This document shows, in pieces, positions 31,002-40,639 of a stretch of 64,000 nucleotides of DNA. Position 1 is the first letter of the stretch; the number at the start of each line of letters is the position of its first letter. Source of the stretch: Cryptosporangium minutisporangium. Its GTDB lineage: Bacteria > Actinomycetota > Actinomycetes > Mycobacteriales > Cryptosporangiaceae. The stretch spans positions 124,001 to 188,000 of the forward strand of contig NZ_BAAAYN010000018.1 of assembly GCF_039536245.1 (NCBI RefSeq), written 5' to 3'. The notes under the pieces were generated by a model, which had not been told where the DNA came from, did no database searches, and worked only from the letters and a program-made list of their open reading frames with translations. The position numbers were made by a program, and so were the translations under genes.

Positions 31002-34000
31002 GCGCGCCCGTCGACGCGCTGCTCGACGCGGGCGCGGTCCTACCGGCCGGCACTCCGGTCGCGCAGTCCGACACGGTGGACGCGCTGTTCACGCGCGCCT
31101 ACCGGCACCCGGTGCTGGACGACCGCAGGGTGGTCCGGCTCGTGCCGGGCACGCTGCACGCCGCCGAAGATCTCTCGATGGAGTTCCTCGGCTTCGCGAC
31201 GCCGGAGCGGTCGGTCGAGGTCGGCACGGTCCGCAGGCAGGCTCTCGGGTTCCCTGCGTGGGCGCTGGTCCACGACCCGGCCAACGGCCACCACGCGCTG
31301 GCGCTGGTCAAGGAGATCGAGCGGCTGGCCCGGATCGCGAAGTCCCGCGTCGGCCCGGCGAAAGAGGGCTTCGACGAGCTCGGCCGGCGGTTGGCCGCGG
31401 CCGTGCCACACTTCCTGCCGACCTACTACGAGGAGGCCGGGCGGGCCTTCATCGCCGCGGAGAGCCCCTCCTACGCCGCGATGATGTTCGGCAAGGCCCG
31501 CGAGGCCGAGCAGTCCTACGCCCTCGCGATCGACGAGGACCGGGAGCACGCGGTGTTCCTGGAGTTCGCACTCGCCGGCGCGCTCACCGCGAAGGCGCTC
31601 ACCGCGCACGCCCGCACCCTGGCGGCGCGCAGCGAACCCGCCGCGGCGTACGAGCGCTTCCGGCGTCTCTGCGTGGAGCGCACGCTCGGTGGGTTGGCCC
31701 CGTACGCGGGGATGGTCGCCGATCTGCGTCGGCTGGCGAAGGCGGCCGGCCTCAACCAGGCCGACGCCGACGGCGCGGTGCTCCGCGATCTGCTCGACGC
31801 GCCGACGCTGCCGAAGGCACCGGAGGCGTTCTGGAAGGCCTATCGACCGGCGCTGATCCGGCTGGCGGCCGACGACGCGGTGGTCCGCGGGCGGCTGCTC
31901 ACGTTCTTCCCCGAGCACCTCGACACCGACGCCTGGATCGACCTGCTGACCGCGGCCGGTGCGACCGAGGCGCTGGTGGCACCGGCGGGCAGCGGCGACC
32001 CGGCCGCCGAGCCCACCGACGGGGTCGCCGAGTGGTTCCACCGGTTCGCCAAGCACCGCAATTCGCGTCGCTGGCGGGCGACCAACCGGTCCACCGCGCT
32101 CTACGCGCTGCTCGAGCGGGCCGCCGACCGGATCCGGGCGGACGGTGTTCCGCTGCGGCTGGAGCAGGACTGGCAGTCCGATCTCGACCTCTACGACACC
32201 GCGCTCGCGCTCGGGCTGCCGGTGGCCGACCCGAGCGACGACTTCCAGGTGAACGTCCACCAGTGGCTCGCTGACGAGAGCGACGGGCGGCGAGACCTGG
32301 CCGCTTTCGCCGCCGACCCCCGCTTCCTCGGCGCGCTGGTGGCCGCGGCGGAGAACGGGCTGCCGCGGCGGCCCTCACCCGCGGTGGTGGAGCAGGTCCT
32401 CGGGTCCCCCGGGCTCCGGGTCGCACTCACCCACTTCCTCGACGACCTGGCCGACGCGATCGAGCGGCAAGGCCTGCCGACGCTGGAGGGACAGTTCCAG
32501 CGGCTCGACAAGGTCGTCGACGGGCGTCTGCTCGCGCTGAACCCGGCCGCCGCCGCGCGGATCCGGGCCCATGACCTGGCGCCGGTGCTCGGCCGGACGC
32601 TCCGGTCCGGGCTGGTCGACGAGTACGGCTGGCCCGCGCTCGAGCAGTACGTCACCGAGTCGGTGCCGCCGCCTCGGTCCGACGACGACGAGCAGATCAA
32701 CCAGTACGGCCAGTGGCCGCACTTCGTCCTGCGGCACGGCGCCCAGGTCGCGGTGCTCGACACCGACGGCGTGGTGCTGCGCCACACGCTCCGGATCCCG
32801 TCCGATCAGCGCGGCTATCTCTGGCTCACCGCGTTCCGCTACGTCGACGGCCAGCTCCTGGTGTCGTGGGACACCGGACCCGACCGGTCGGCGTACTGGA
32901 GCGGGACGCCCGGCGACGTGATCACCAAGCTCCCGTTCGCGGCGTGGCAGCCGGCCGACGGCTCGCTACCGCTGCCCGGCGGTGGCCGCACCGCGGGGGG
33001 CAGGCCGCTGCACGTGGGTGACCGGTCCCAGGACGTAGGTGGGCGGGTGTTCACCGACGGCCGGTCGTACTGGGTCCTCGGCGAGGACGACCAGGGCAAC
33101 AGCACTGTGTTCGAGTACGACCCGGCCACCGGCGAGCGCGGCCGGGCATCGCTGCCGGCGTTCTTCGAGGCGGATGCGGTCGACGGGGAGCGGCTCGATG
33201 CCTCCGCGAGCAGGCTGCGGATCGCGCCGCCCGGCGGCGGCGTCAGCCCGATGGGGCGCGCCGACGGTCTGGTGGGCTGGCGGGTACGCACCACGGACAA
33301 CGGCGAGTCCGTCGGCACCGGCATCGACGGACGATCGATCCGGCTCCGGACGCCGGAGGAGGGCTCGCTGACCGGCGCGGTGCGCTTCCCGGGCTCGGAC
33401 GCCGTGTTCGGTGTGGTCAGTAGGCAGGCGTGGCGCGACCACACGCTGACGATTCTGGACCGGGACGGCTTCGTGGTCTCGGTGGTAGGCGTCGGCGAGT
33501 TCCGCGACACGTTCGCGGCGGGCACGCCGCTCATGCCTGACCTGCACGGCTGGCATCATCTGCGCCCCCGGGACCTCTCCGGGTCGGCCGCGCTCCGCGC
33601 GCTCACCGACCAGCAGGCCGCGGTGCTGCTCGCCGCCGGTGCCCGCGACCACGAGGCTGCACAGCAGGCCCTGGCCGCGGAACGAGCGCTGGTGGCGAGG
33701 CCGGCCCTGATCGCCGGGCAAGCCCTGGCCGCCGGACAAGCCCAGCTCGCGGGACAAGCCGGGGTCGTCGAGGAGTGCCCCGGGGCGATCCGGGCGGCGA
33801 TCGCGGACGTGCTTCCGGCCCTCACCCATCCCGATCTGGTCAACGGCGTGGTCGGCGTGGTGGCGAAGGCCGCCGAGCGGGCCGCGCTGCTCGCCGGGCT
33901 CAGCGCCGGACTCGCGTCTGCGACGGACGGGGAGCCGCGGGCCTCGGCAGCGGCCGCCGAGGGCAAGCCCGCCGATGGACCGCTGATGGACGGCCTCGCG

Positions 34001-35923
34001 CTGCTGATCCCCCGTTGTTACAACCGCGGCAACGAGGCGGTCCGGCTGCTGACGACCGTCGGGCGCGCCCTGGTGGACGGGGTCCCTCCGCACGCGGGGG
34101 ACCTGGAGGGCGACCATGACTGGTTCAAGGCGCTCGACGTCTTCCCGGCCGCGCTCTACCGCGCGGTGTCCCCGCTGTACCGCTCGCTCGTGCTGCCGGT
34201 CGCGGTCTCGGAGCGTGAGGCGCTGCTCGAGTTCGCGGAACTGCTCGCCGATCTGGGGCTGCTGGCCCCGGGCGGTCGGCTGCGCCGCATCATCGGGACG
34301 ACCGAGACCGAGCCGGGCCCGGACCGTCTGCACGCGAACGGAAACGGCGGCCGGGTGCTGCGGCTGAGCGAGAACGAGCAGACCTTCCTCGGGCAGACCC
34401 AGTGGAGCGTCTGCCTGCTGGAGTACCAGCCGGACGGCGAGTTCGCGCCGGTGCCGGGCGTCCAGATCTCCTACGACCATTCGTTGCTCGCCGGGTTCGA
34501 CGCCGAGACGGTGCGGTCCTACGTGGCGGCGGCGCGGGAGCGCGGGCCGATCGAGTGGCGTCCGGAGCTGGTCGACGAGCTGTCCCGCGCCGCCGGGCTC
34601 AGCCGCGCCGAGGCGCTCCTGCTGCTGTTCGGCCTCGTTCAGCCCGGCGAGCCGGTGCGCGCCGCCGCCGAGGAGATCGGCATACCGGTCGCGGCTCTCG
34701 AGATCGTGAACGACGCCTGGGGCCACGGCAACAATCGGCGGGCCGCGCTGGTGGGCAGCCTGCTGCCCGCCGACCCGAGCCGGATCTGGGACGACGGCCC
34801 GGCTCTCGGCGGTGTGGCCGAGTGGTACCGGGCACGCGGTCGGCGCACGCCCGTCTCCGACGAGGTGCTCGTCGCCTTCAGCAAGGCGGGGCTGACCTGG
34901 CGACCACGCCCCCTCGACGTCGTGAACGGCCTCCGATCGCCGGAGGCGTGCGGATGGATCGCGCCGACCCGTCGGGACGCCGCCGGGCAGATCGAATCCG
35001 CAGAGGACTTCCGCAACCCCACCGCTGCCGACGTCGTCACGGTGCTGGCCAAGGCCCTGCCCTGGCTGGCCTACCACGTCCCGGTCGACGACGGGTTCCG
35101 GCAGGCGCTGCCCGAGGTGCTCCGGCTCTACCGCGCTCGGCTGTCCGAGCCGGAGTACGAGGTCTCGCTCCAGTACCTGGACGAGAAAGACTGGGCTGCG
35201 CTCGCCGACGACCTGGGAACTTCGCCGGTCGATCGGAGCGCTCCGAACGACGATCGGGTCGAACTCGGGCCCTTCGTCACGCCCGACCTGGCCGACGGCC
35301 GGCGAGTGCGCCTGCGGCCGGCGCTGATCACCGGCCCGGACGACCCGGCGCTCCGGGCGTACGAGGCCCGCGCCCAGCACTGCGACGAGATCGCTGCCCT
35401 CCGGGTGTTGCTCTCCGACTGGCTGCCCGTGCTGCTCGACGGAGCGGCCGCGATCGACCCGGCCGCCGGACCACCGCAGGACCCGAGCCGCTCGGTGCCC
35501 GACTTGGTCACCGAGGTCGCGACGGCGCTCGGCCTGAGCGCCGACGCGGCCACGCTCTACCTTCAGCTGCTCGCGTTGCCCGACCCCACCGACCGGAACG
35601 TCGCCCGCTGGACCGGGTGGAAGCCCGCTCGGCTCAAGAAGGCCCGGGCCGAGCTGGCCGCGACACCGCTGGTCACCGAGGCCAAGCGGGCACGGGCCGG
35701 GCGGACGCTGTTCCTGCCAGGTGGCTGGCTGGCGCTGAAGTCGCCGCTGCCGCCGATCGAGGCGTGGAAGAGCCCGCTGTTCGGCCTGCCGAACGGGGTG
35801 CCGACCCTCAGCCGAGTGGTCCCCCTCCACCCGGTTCCCGCCCTGTTCGCCGCCGCCTGGGCCCGGGTGCGTGGCGGCGACGAACCGCGCTTCGAAACGC
35901 TGCAGACCGGAAGGCGCCGATGA
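30998..35923 (+). CDS. 1641-residue protein of unknown function in the MoxR operon
   Basis: No catalytic motif recognised. The first 300 residues or so are helical and repeat-like (YYEEAGRAFIAAESPSYAAM, KAREAEQSYALAIDEDREHA), resembling helical solenoids. The middle (about 570-880) contains beta-propeller-like strands (YVDGQLLVSWDTGPDRSAYW, GRSYWVLGEDDQGNS, VGWRVRTTDNGESVG). An Ala/Gln-rich coiled segment follows (about 885-925; QALAAGQAQLAGQAG), then a long helical C-terminus ending in a WKPARLKKARAELAATPLV helix-turn-like piece. It is probably a scaffold or target-recognition subunit. It may correspond to the missing N-terminal bulk of MolR/YehI-type DUF4132 proteins. ATGA overlaps on both sides. 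Confidence 0.85.
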   Translation: MSAPVDALLDAGAVLPAGTPVAQSDTVDALFTRAYRHPVLDDRRVVRLVPGTLHAAEDLSMEFLGFATPERSVEVGTVRRQALGFPAWALVHDPANGHHALALVKEIERLARIAKSRVGPAKEGFDELGRRLAAAVPHFLPTYYEEAGRAFIAAESPSYAAMMFGKAREAEQSYALAIDEDREHAVFLEFALAGALTAKALTAHARTLAARSEPAAAYERFRRLCVERTLGGLAPYAGMVADLRRLAKAAGLNQADADGAVLRDLLDAPTLPKAPEAFWKAYRPALIRLAADDAVVRGRLLTFFPEHLDTDAWIDLLTAAGATEALVAPAGSGDPAAEPTDGVAEWFHRFAKHRNSRRWRATNRSTALYALLERAADRIRADGVPLRLEQDWQSDLDLYDTALALGLPVADPSDDFQVNVHQWLADESDGRRDLAAFAADPRFLGALVAAAENGLPRRPSPAVVEQVLGSPGLRVALTHFLDDLADAIERQGLPTLEGQFQRLDKVVDGRLLALNPAAAARIRAHDLAPVLGRTLRSGLVDEYGWPALEQYVTESVPPPRSDDDEQINQYGQWPHFVLRHGAQVAVLDTDGVVLRHTLRIPSDQRGYLWLTAFRYVDGQLLVSWDTGPDRSAYWSGTPGDVITKLPFAAWQPADGSLPLPGGGRTAGGRPLHVGDRSQDVGGRVFTDGRSYWVLGEDDQGNSTVFEYDPATGERGRASLPAFFEADAVDGERLDASASRLRIAPPGGGVSPMGRADGLVGWRVRTTDNGESVGTGIDGRSIRLRTPEEGSLTGAVRFPGSDAVFGVVSRQAWRDHTLTILDRDGFVVSVVGVGEFRDTFAAGTPLMPDLHGWHHLRPRDLSGSAALRALTDQQAAVLLAAGARDHEAAQQALAAERALVARPALIAGQALAAGQAQLAGQAGVVEECPGAIRAAIADVLPALTHPDLVNGVVGVVAKAAERAALLAGLSAGLASATDGEPRASAAAAEGKPADGPLMDGLALLIPRCYNRGNEAVRLLTTVGRALVDGVPPHAGDLEGDHDWFKALDVFPAALYRAVSPLYRSLVLPVAVSEREALLEFAELLADLGLLAPGGRLRRIIGTTETEPGPDRLHANGNGGRVLRLSENEQTFLGQTQWSVCLLEYQPDGEFAPVPGVQISYDHSLLAGFDAETVRSYVAAARERGPIEWRPELVDELSRAAGLSRAEALLLLFGLVQPGEPVRAAAEEIGIPVAALEIVNDAWGHGNNRRAALVGSLLPADPSRIWDDGPALGGVAEWYRARGRRTPVSDEVLVAFSKAGLTWRPRPLDVVNGLRSPEACGWIAPTRRDAAGQIESAEDFRNPTAADVVTVLAKALPWLAYHVPVDDGFRQALPEVLRLYRARLSEPEYEVSLQYLDEKDWAALADDLGTSPVDRSAPNDDRVELGPFVTPDLADGRRVRLRPALITGPDDPALRAYEARAQHCDEIAALRVLLSDWLPVLLDGAAAIDPAAGPPQDPSRSVPDLVTEVATALGLSADAATLYLQLLALPDPTDRNVARWTGWKPARLKKARAELAATPLVTEAKRARAGRTLFLPGGWLALKSPLPPIEAWKSPLFGLPNGVPTLSRVVPLHPVPALFAAAWARVRGGDEPRFETLQTGRRR

Positions 35924-37065
35924 GCACCGCGACCGACCCCGTATCCGGCGCCGCCCGGCAGGTCGACCCGGCGGAGTACACCTACGCCGAAGAGCTGGCG
36001 TTCCTCGCCCGCTACGACGGCGGCCCTCGGCCGCCGGGCTGGCGGCTGACGCCGCGCGCGGTGGTGACGTTCGTACTGGGCAGCGGCGGCGACGCCCTTC
36101 GCGTCGGCTCGGATCGCCTGGTCATCAGCGCGAAGTTCGTCGGTGACCGGGCGCTGGTGGAGCGCTGCGTGGTGACGCTCGCCGGAGAGCGCGGCCTGCT
36201 GCTCGTCGGCGAGCCCGGCACCGCGAAGTCGATGCTGTCCGAGCTGCTCGCCGCGGCGGTGAGCGGCACCAGCGAGCTCGTCGTCCAGGGCACCGCCGGA
36301 ACGACGGAGGACCACTTCCGCTACGGCTGGAACTACGCGTTGCTCCTGGCGAACGGGCCCAGCCCGGAAGCGCTGGTGCCGTCCCCGGTCCTGAGCGGAA
36401 TGCGCACCGGCGCGGTCGTGCGGATCGAGGAGCTGACCCGGTGTCTCCCCGAGGTCCAGGACGCGCTGGTCTCGATCCTCTCCGACCGGCGGATCGCGGT
36501 GCCGGAGCTGGCTGCGACCGCACACTCGAGCGTGGCCGCGGCGCCCGGCTTCACGGTCATCGCGACCGCGAACATCCGCGACCGTGGTGTCTCGGAGATG
36601 TCGGCGGCGCTCAAGCGGCGGTTCAACGTCGAGACGGTGGGTCCGATCCCGACACTCGCGGACGAGATCGCCCTGGTGAAGCGCCAGGCGACCACCACCG
36701 TCGCGCGGTCGGGAGCGTCGTTCGGCGTCGACGACGCGGTGCTGGAGGCTCTGGTGACCGCGTTCCGCGACCTGCGGTCCGGCGAGTCGGTGGAGGGCTG
36801 GCAGGTCCAGCGCCCGTCCACGGTGATGAGCACGGCCGAAGCGGTGGCGGTAGCGACCTCGCTCGCGCTGGCCGCGGCTTACTTCCCCGGCGACCGGGAC
36901 GTGCTGTCGCTCCTGCCGGGTCACCTCCGTGGGGTGGCGGCCAAGGACGACCCGGCGGACGCCGCCACGCTGCTCGGCTACTGGGACGGTGCCGTCCGAC
37001 GGCGTGCGGAGGAGGGGTCGCGGCTCTGGCGGCAGCTCTGGGAACTGCGGAATGCCGTCGGTTGA
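35920..37065 (+). CDS. MoxR-family AAA+ ATPase (YehL-like)
   Basis: 381 residues. Walker A GEPGTAKSML near residue 100, Walker B VVRIEELTRC near 170, sensor 1 TVIATANIRDRGVSEM, and arginine-rich ALKRRFNVE. The N-terminal 75 residues (YAEELAFLARYDGGPRPPGW, SAKFVGDRALVERCVVTLA) are as in the E. coli YehL branch. MoxR ATPases work with VWA-domain proteins as chaperone-like remodelling machines; here the VWA partner is the next gene. ATG at 35920 overlaps the preceding stop (ATGA). The gene overlaps the next by 14 bp. Confidence 0.93.
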   Translation: MSTATDPVSGAARQVDPAEYTYAEELAFLARYDGGPRPPGWRLTPRAVVTFVLGSGGDALRVGSDRLVISAKFVGDRALVERCVVTLAGERGLLLVGEPGTAKSMLSELLAAAVSGTSELVVQGTAGTTEDHFRYGWNYALLLANGPSPEALVPSPVLSGMRTGAVVRIEELTRCLPEVQDALVSILSDRRIAVPELAATAHSSVAAAPGFTVIATANIRDRGVSEMSAALKRRFNVETVGPIPTLADEIALVKRQATTTVARSGASFGVDDAVLEALVTAFRDLRSGESVEGWQVQRPSTVMSTAEAVAVATSLALAAAYFPGDRDVLSLLPGHLRGVAAKDDPADAATLLGYWDGAVRRRAEEGSRLWRQLWELRNAVG

Positions 37066-40000
37066 CCCAGCGGGGGCGGTCTCCGCTCTCGCGGCGCAGA
37101 CCGTGCCCTACCTGATCGGGGTACGGCACCACTCCCCCGCACTCGCCGCGGTGGTGCCCCACCTGCTCGACGAGGCGCGGCCGGACGTCGTGTTGGTCGA
37201 GCTTCCGGCGGAGTTCGCCGAGTGGTTGCCGTGGCTGGCCGATCCGGAGACCGTCGCGCCGGTGGCGCTGGCCGGTGCCGACGGCGGCGACGGGGCCCTG
37301 GCGTTCTACCCGTTCGCCGACTTCTCGCCGGAGCTCGCAGCGGTGCGGTGGGCGGCGCGGAACGGCGTCCGGGTCGTCGCCTGCGACCTCCCGCTGGTCG
37401 ATCGCGGCTGGCACCAGCGCGGGTTCGCGCCGGACTCCCCGAGCGAGGAGGCCGGGCCAGTCGAGGAGATCGGGCCGGTCGGCGGTCCGTTGCTGGCCGA
37501 CGCGCTGCGGGCAGGCAACAGCGGACGCTCCGACGACGATCTCTGGGACCGGGCCGTCGAGGCCAGGGCCCCCGGCTCGACACCGGAAGCGGTGCGGCGG
37601 GCCGCGCTGCTGGTGGGCTGGGCGTTCCGCACGGACGCGCGGCGCGGGGGCGGCGTCGACCCGATCGACCTACGCCGCGAAGAGTGGATGCGGCGCTGCG
37701 TGGCCGAGGCGCTGGCGTCCGGGCCGTGTCGGATCGCGGCCGTCGTCGGCGCGTTCCACGCCCCCGCCCTGCACCTGGATCCAGACGCACCTGCGTCTCC
37801 ACCGCCCACCACCGAGCCGGCGCCCGGCAGCGAGATCGTCACGTCGCTCGTGCCGTACACATTCGCGCTGCTCGACGAGCGGTCCGGCTATCCGGCCGGC
37901 ATCCGCGATCCGCAGTGGCAGCAGGAGGTTCTCGCCGCCGGGGGCGACGCCGCAGCCGTTCAGGACGCCGCGATCGCCGCTCTGGTCGGCATCACCGCCG
38001 AGGTCCGCGCCGCCGGCCACCCGGCCGGTCCGGGGGAAGCACGGGAGGCGGTCCAACTGGCGACAGGGCTGGCCCGGCTCCGCGACCTCCCGGCGCCCGG
38101 CCGCGGCGAGCTGGTCGAGGCGGTGCAGAGCGTCCTCGCGCAGGGTGAGGTCCTGGGGCGCGGACGGGTGGTGGCCCGGGCGATGGAGCGGGTACTGGTC
38201 GGAGAGCGTCGCGGCCGGGTGGCACCGGCGGCGCCGCGCTCGGGGCTGCGGTCCGCGGTCGAACGGGAACTGGCTGCTCTTCGGCTACCCGGGCCGGGCG
38301 AGCCCGCCCGCGACCTGCGGCTCGACCCGCTGCGCTCCGATCTCGACCGCCGCCGGGAGATCACGCTGCGGCGGCTCACCGTGTGCCGGGTGCCTTATGC
38401 GACCGAGGCGGAGGTCACCGGTGTCGGTGGTCTCGCCGGGCTGACCACGCGGTGGACCGCCGGGTGGACCCCGTCCACGGAGGCGTCCCTGGACGTCGCC
38501 GGTGTCCAGGGCGTCACGCCGGCACAGGCCGCCGAGGGCGCGCTGCGACTCCGGCTGCGCCGCCAGGTCGACGCCGGCGGGCCGACCGCGGCCGAGGTGG
38601 TCGAGGCGTTCGCCACCGCGGCCGGGTGCGCGCTGGTCGGTTTGGCAGCCGAGCGGTTGGCAACGCTGGCGCTGGTGGCACCGGCCACCGGCACGCTCCC
38701 GGAACTGCTCGACGCGCTGGCCACGATCGACCAGGTCCGTCTCGGCCACGTACCCGGGCTTGCGCCGTCGGCCCTTCCCCGGCCCGGCGACCTCGACGGG
38801 ACGGCCGAGGTGGTGCGAGCCGCCGCGGTACGTCAGCTCGACGGCCTCGCCGGCTCCACGGACGTCGCCGACGCCCGGGCCCTGGTCGCCCTCGCGCTGC
38901 GCAACGACGCCGGACTACGGCTGGCCGACGCCCTGGAGCGGTTGGCGGTCGACGGCAGTCCGCTGATCGCCGCCGCCGCGAGCGTCACGCAGGTGCTCCT
39001 CGGCAGCAAGGAGCCACCATGGCTCGGCGAGCGGATCGCGTCCTGGGTCGACAACGCGACCGACGCGGATCGGCGCCGAGTGCTGCAGGGACGGCTGACC
39101 GGCCTGCTGGCGGCGTCCAGCCCGCTGCTGGAGACCGGCGGCGCGGTGCTGGACACGCTGCTCGCGCGGATCGAGTCGCTCGCCGACGAGGAGTTCCTCG
39201 ACCGGCTGCCGGCGCTGCGGGGCGGCTTCTCGGTGCTGAGCCCGGCCGGCCGCGATCGGCTGCTCACGGTGGTGACCGACCGGCTCGGTGAGCCGTCGGC
39301 CGATATCGACGTCGTGCCCGACCCCGAGGCGTTGCTGCATCGCCTCCTCGCGGATCGCGCCGGTCGCGCGGCGGTGACGCGGTTTCACCTGCCGCTCGGC
39401 GGCGGTGCCCCAGCGGCCGAGTCCACGCCCTCGGGGCCCGCTTCGGCGGGGCTTTCGTCGGCGGGAGTCTCGTCGGGTGGATCCCCGTCGGCGGAGCCCT
39501 CGCCGGCGGGGCTTGGTTCGGCGGCCGCGCGAGGCGTCGAGGGTGACCTCGACCCGCTCGACCGGTGGCGGCTGGTGCTGGGCCGGCCCGGAGTCCGAGG
39601 CGCCCGGGCGGCACGGTATGCGAGTGCGCTCGACGAGCTGTACGGCGCGGGCCGCGGCGAAGGCGCCCAGGACGACGCCGACGCGCGCGCCGGCCGCCAG
39701 GCGTCCTACCCCACCGCCCGGGAGTGGTCCGAGGAACTCGCGGCGCTGTTCGGGCCGGGCGTCCGGGAGGAGGTGCTCGGGCGGGCGGTCGAGGCCGGCC
39801 GGACCGACGCGGCGCTGGAACTCGACCCGGGCTCAGTGCGGCCCTCCGTCGAGTTGTTGCAGACCGTGCTGTCGCTGGTCGGCGGTGTTCCGGAGGGGAC
39901 GCTCGCCCGGCTGCGGCCGCTCGTCGCCCGGCTGGTGGCCGAGCTGACGCAGCAGCTCGCGACCCGGATTCGGCCCGCGCTGACCGGCTTGGCGTCCCCG

Positions 40001-40639
40001 CGCCCGACGTACCGGCCGGGCGGGCCGCTCGACCTACCCCGGACGCTCCGGGCGAACCTGGCCACCACCCACCGCGCCGACGACGGCCGGGTGGTCGTCG
40101 TCCCGGAGCGGCCGGTGTTCCGGACCAGGGCCCGGCGCAGCGTCGACTGGCGTCTCGTGCTGGTCGTCGACGTGTCCGGCTCGATGGAGGCCTCGGTGGT
40201 CTGGTCGGCGCTGACCGCGTCCGTGCTCGCCGGCGTCCCGGCGTTGACCACGCATTTCGTCGCGTTCTCGACCGACGTCATCGACCTGTCCGACCGGGTG
40301 GACGACCCGCTCGGTCTGCTGCTCGAGGTGCGGGTCGGCGGCGGCACGCACATCGCCGCCGGACTGCGGTACGCCCGCTCGCTGGTCACCGTGCCGACCC
40401 GCACGTTGGTCGCGGTGATCAGTGACTTCGAGGAGGGGTTCGGCGTGGGTGGCCTGCTGTCGGAGGTGCGGGCCCTGGCGGAGTCGGGCTGCACGCTGCT
40501 GGGCTGCGCGAGCCTGGACGACGCCGGAAAGCCGCGGTACTCGGTACCGATCGCCGAGCGGCTGGTCGCCGCCGGTATGCCGGTCGCCGCGCTCAGCCCG
40601 CTGGAGCTGGCGCGGTGGGTCGGAGAGCACGTCCGATGA
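37052..40639 (+). CDS. DUF5682-VWA fusion (YehM-YehP-like)
   Basis: 1195 residues. The N-terminal two thirds is DUF5682: YLIGVRHHSPALAAVV, PDVVLVELPAEF, FYPFADFSPELAAVRWA and a VACDLPL strand, as in E. coli YehM. A Ser/Pro/Gly linker (about 788-828) leads to a YehP-like part ending in a von Willebrand A domain (about 1030-1195) with intact MIDAS: VVDVSGSMEAS, GGGTHIAAGL and AVISDFEEGF. In E. coli these are two genes; here they are one chain, and the low-complexity linker marks the join. The VWA part should bind metal and stimulate the MoxR ATPase. ATG at 37052 lies inside moxR. Confidence 0.88.
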   Translation: MPSVDPAGAVSALAAQTVPYLIGVRHHSPALAAVVPHLLDEARPDVVLVELPAEFAEWLPWLADPETVAPVALAGADGGDGALAFYPFADFSPELAAVRWAARNGVRVVACDLPLVDRGWHQRGFAPDSPSEEAGPVEEIGPVGGPLLADALRAGNSGRSDDDLWDRAVEARAPGSTPEAVRRAALLVGWAFRTDARRGGGVDPIDLRREEWMRRCVAEALASGPCRIAAVVGAFHAPALHLDPDAPASPPPTTEPAPGSEIVTSLVPYTFALLDERSGYPAGIRDPQWQQEVLAAGGDAAAVQDAAIAALVGITAEVRAAGHPAGPGEAREAVQLATGLARLRDLPAPGRGELVEAVQSVLAQGEVLGRGRVVARAMERVLVGERRGRVAPAAPRSGLRSAVERELAALRLPGPGEPARDLRLDPLRSDLDRRREITLRRLTVCRVPYATEAEVTGVGGLAGLTTRWTAGWTPSTEASLDVAGVQGVTPAQAAEGALRLRLRRQVDAGGPTAAEVVEAFATAAGCALVGLAAERLATLALVAPATGTLPELLDALATIDQVRLGHVPGLAPSALPRPGDLDGTAEVVRAAAVRQLDGLAGSTDVADARALVALALRNDAGLRLADALERLAVDGSPLIAAAASVTQVLLGSKEPPWLGERIASWVDNATDADRRRVLQGRLTGLLAASSPLLETGGAVLDTLLARIESLADEEFLDRLPALRGGFSVLSPAGRDRLLTVVTDRLGEPSADIDVVPDPEALLHRLLADRAGRAAVTRFHLPLGGGAPAAESTPSGPASAGLSSAGVSSGGSPSAEPSPAGLGSAAARGVEGDLDPLDRWRLVLGRPGVRGARAARYASALDELYGAGRGEGAQDDADARAGRQASYPTAREWSEELAALFGPGVREEVLGRAVEAGRTDAALELDPGSVRPSVELLQTVLSLVGGVPEGTLARLRPLVARLVAELTQQLATRIRPALTGLASPRPTYRPGGPLDLPRTLRANLATTHRADDGRVVVVPERPVFRTRARRSVDWRLVLVVDVSGSMEASVVWSALTASVLAGVPALTTHFVAFSTDVIDLSDRVDDPLGLLLEVRVGGGTHIAAGLRYARSLVTVPTRTLVAVISDFEEGFGVGGLLSEVRALAESGCTLLGCASLDDAGKPRYSVPIAERLVAAGMPVAALSPLELARWVGEHVR

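Noticed and set aside
32966-35830. Minus-strand frame of 954 codons opposite the 1641-residue gene
   Set aside because: Shadow composition, no motif; the plus-strand frame is translationally coupled on both sides.
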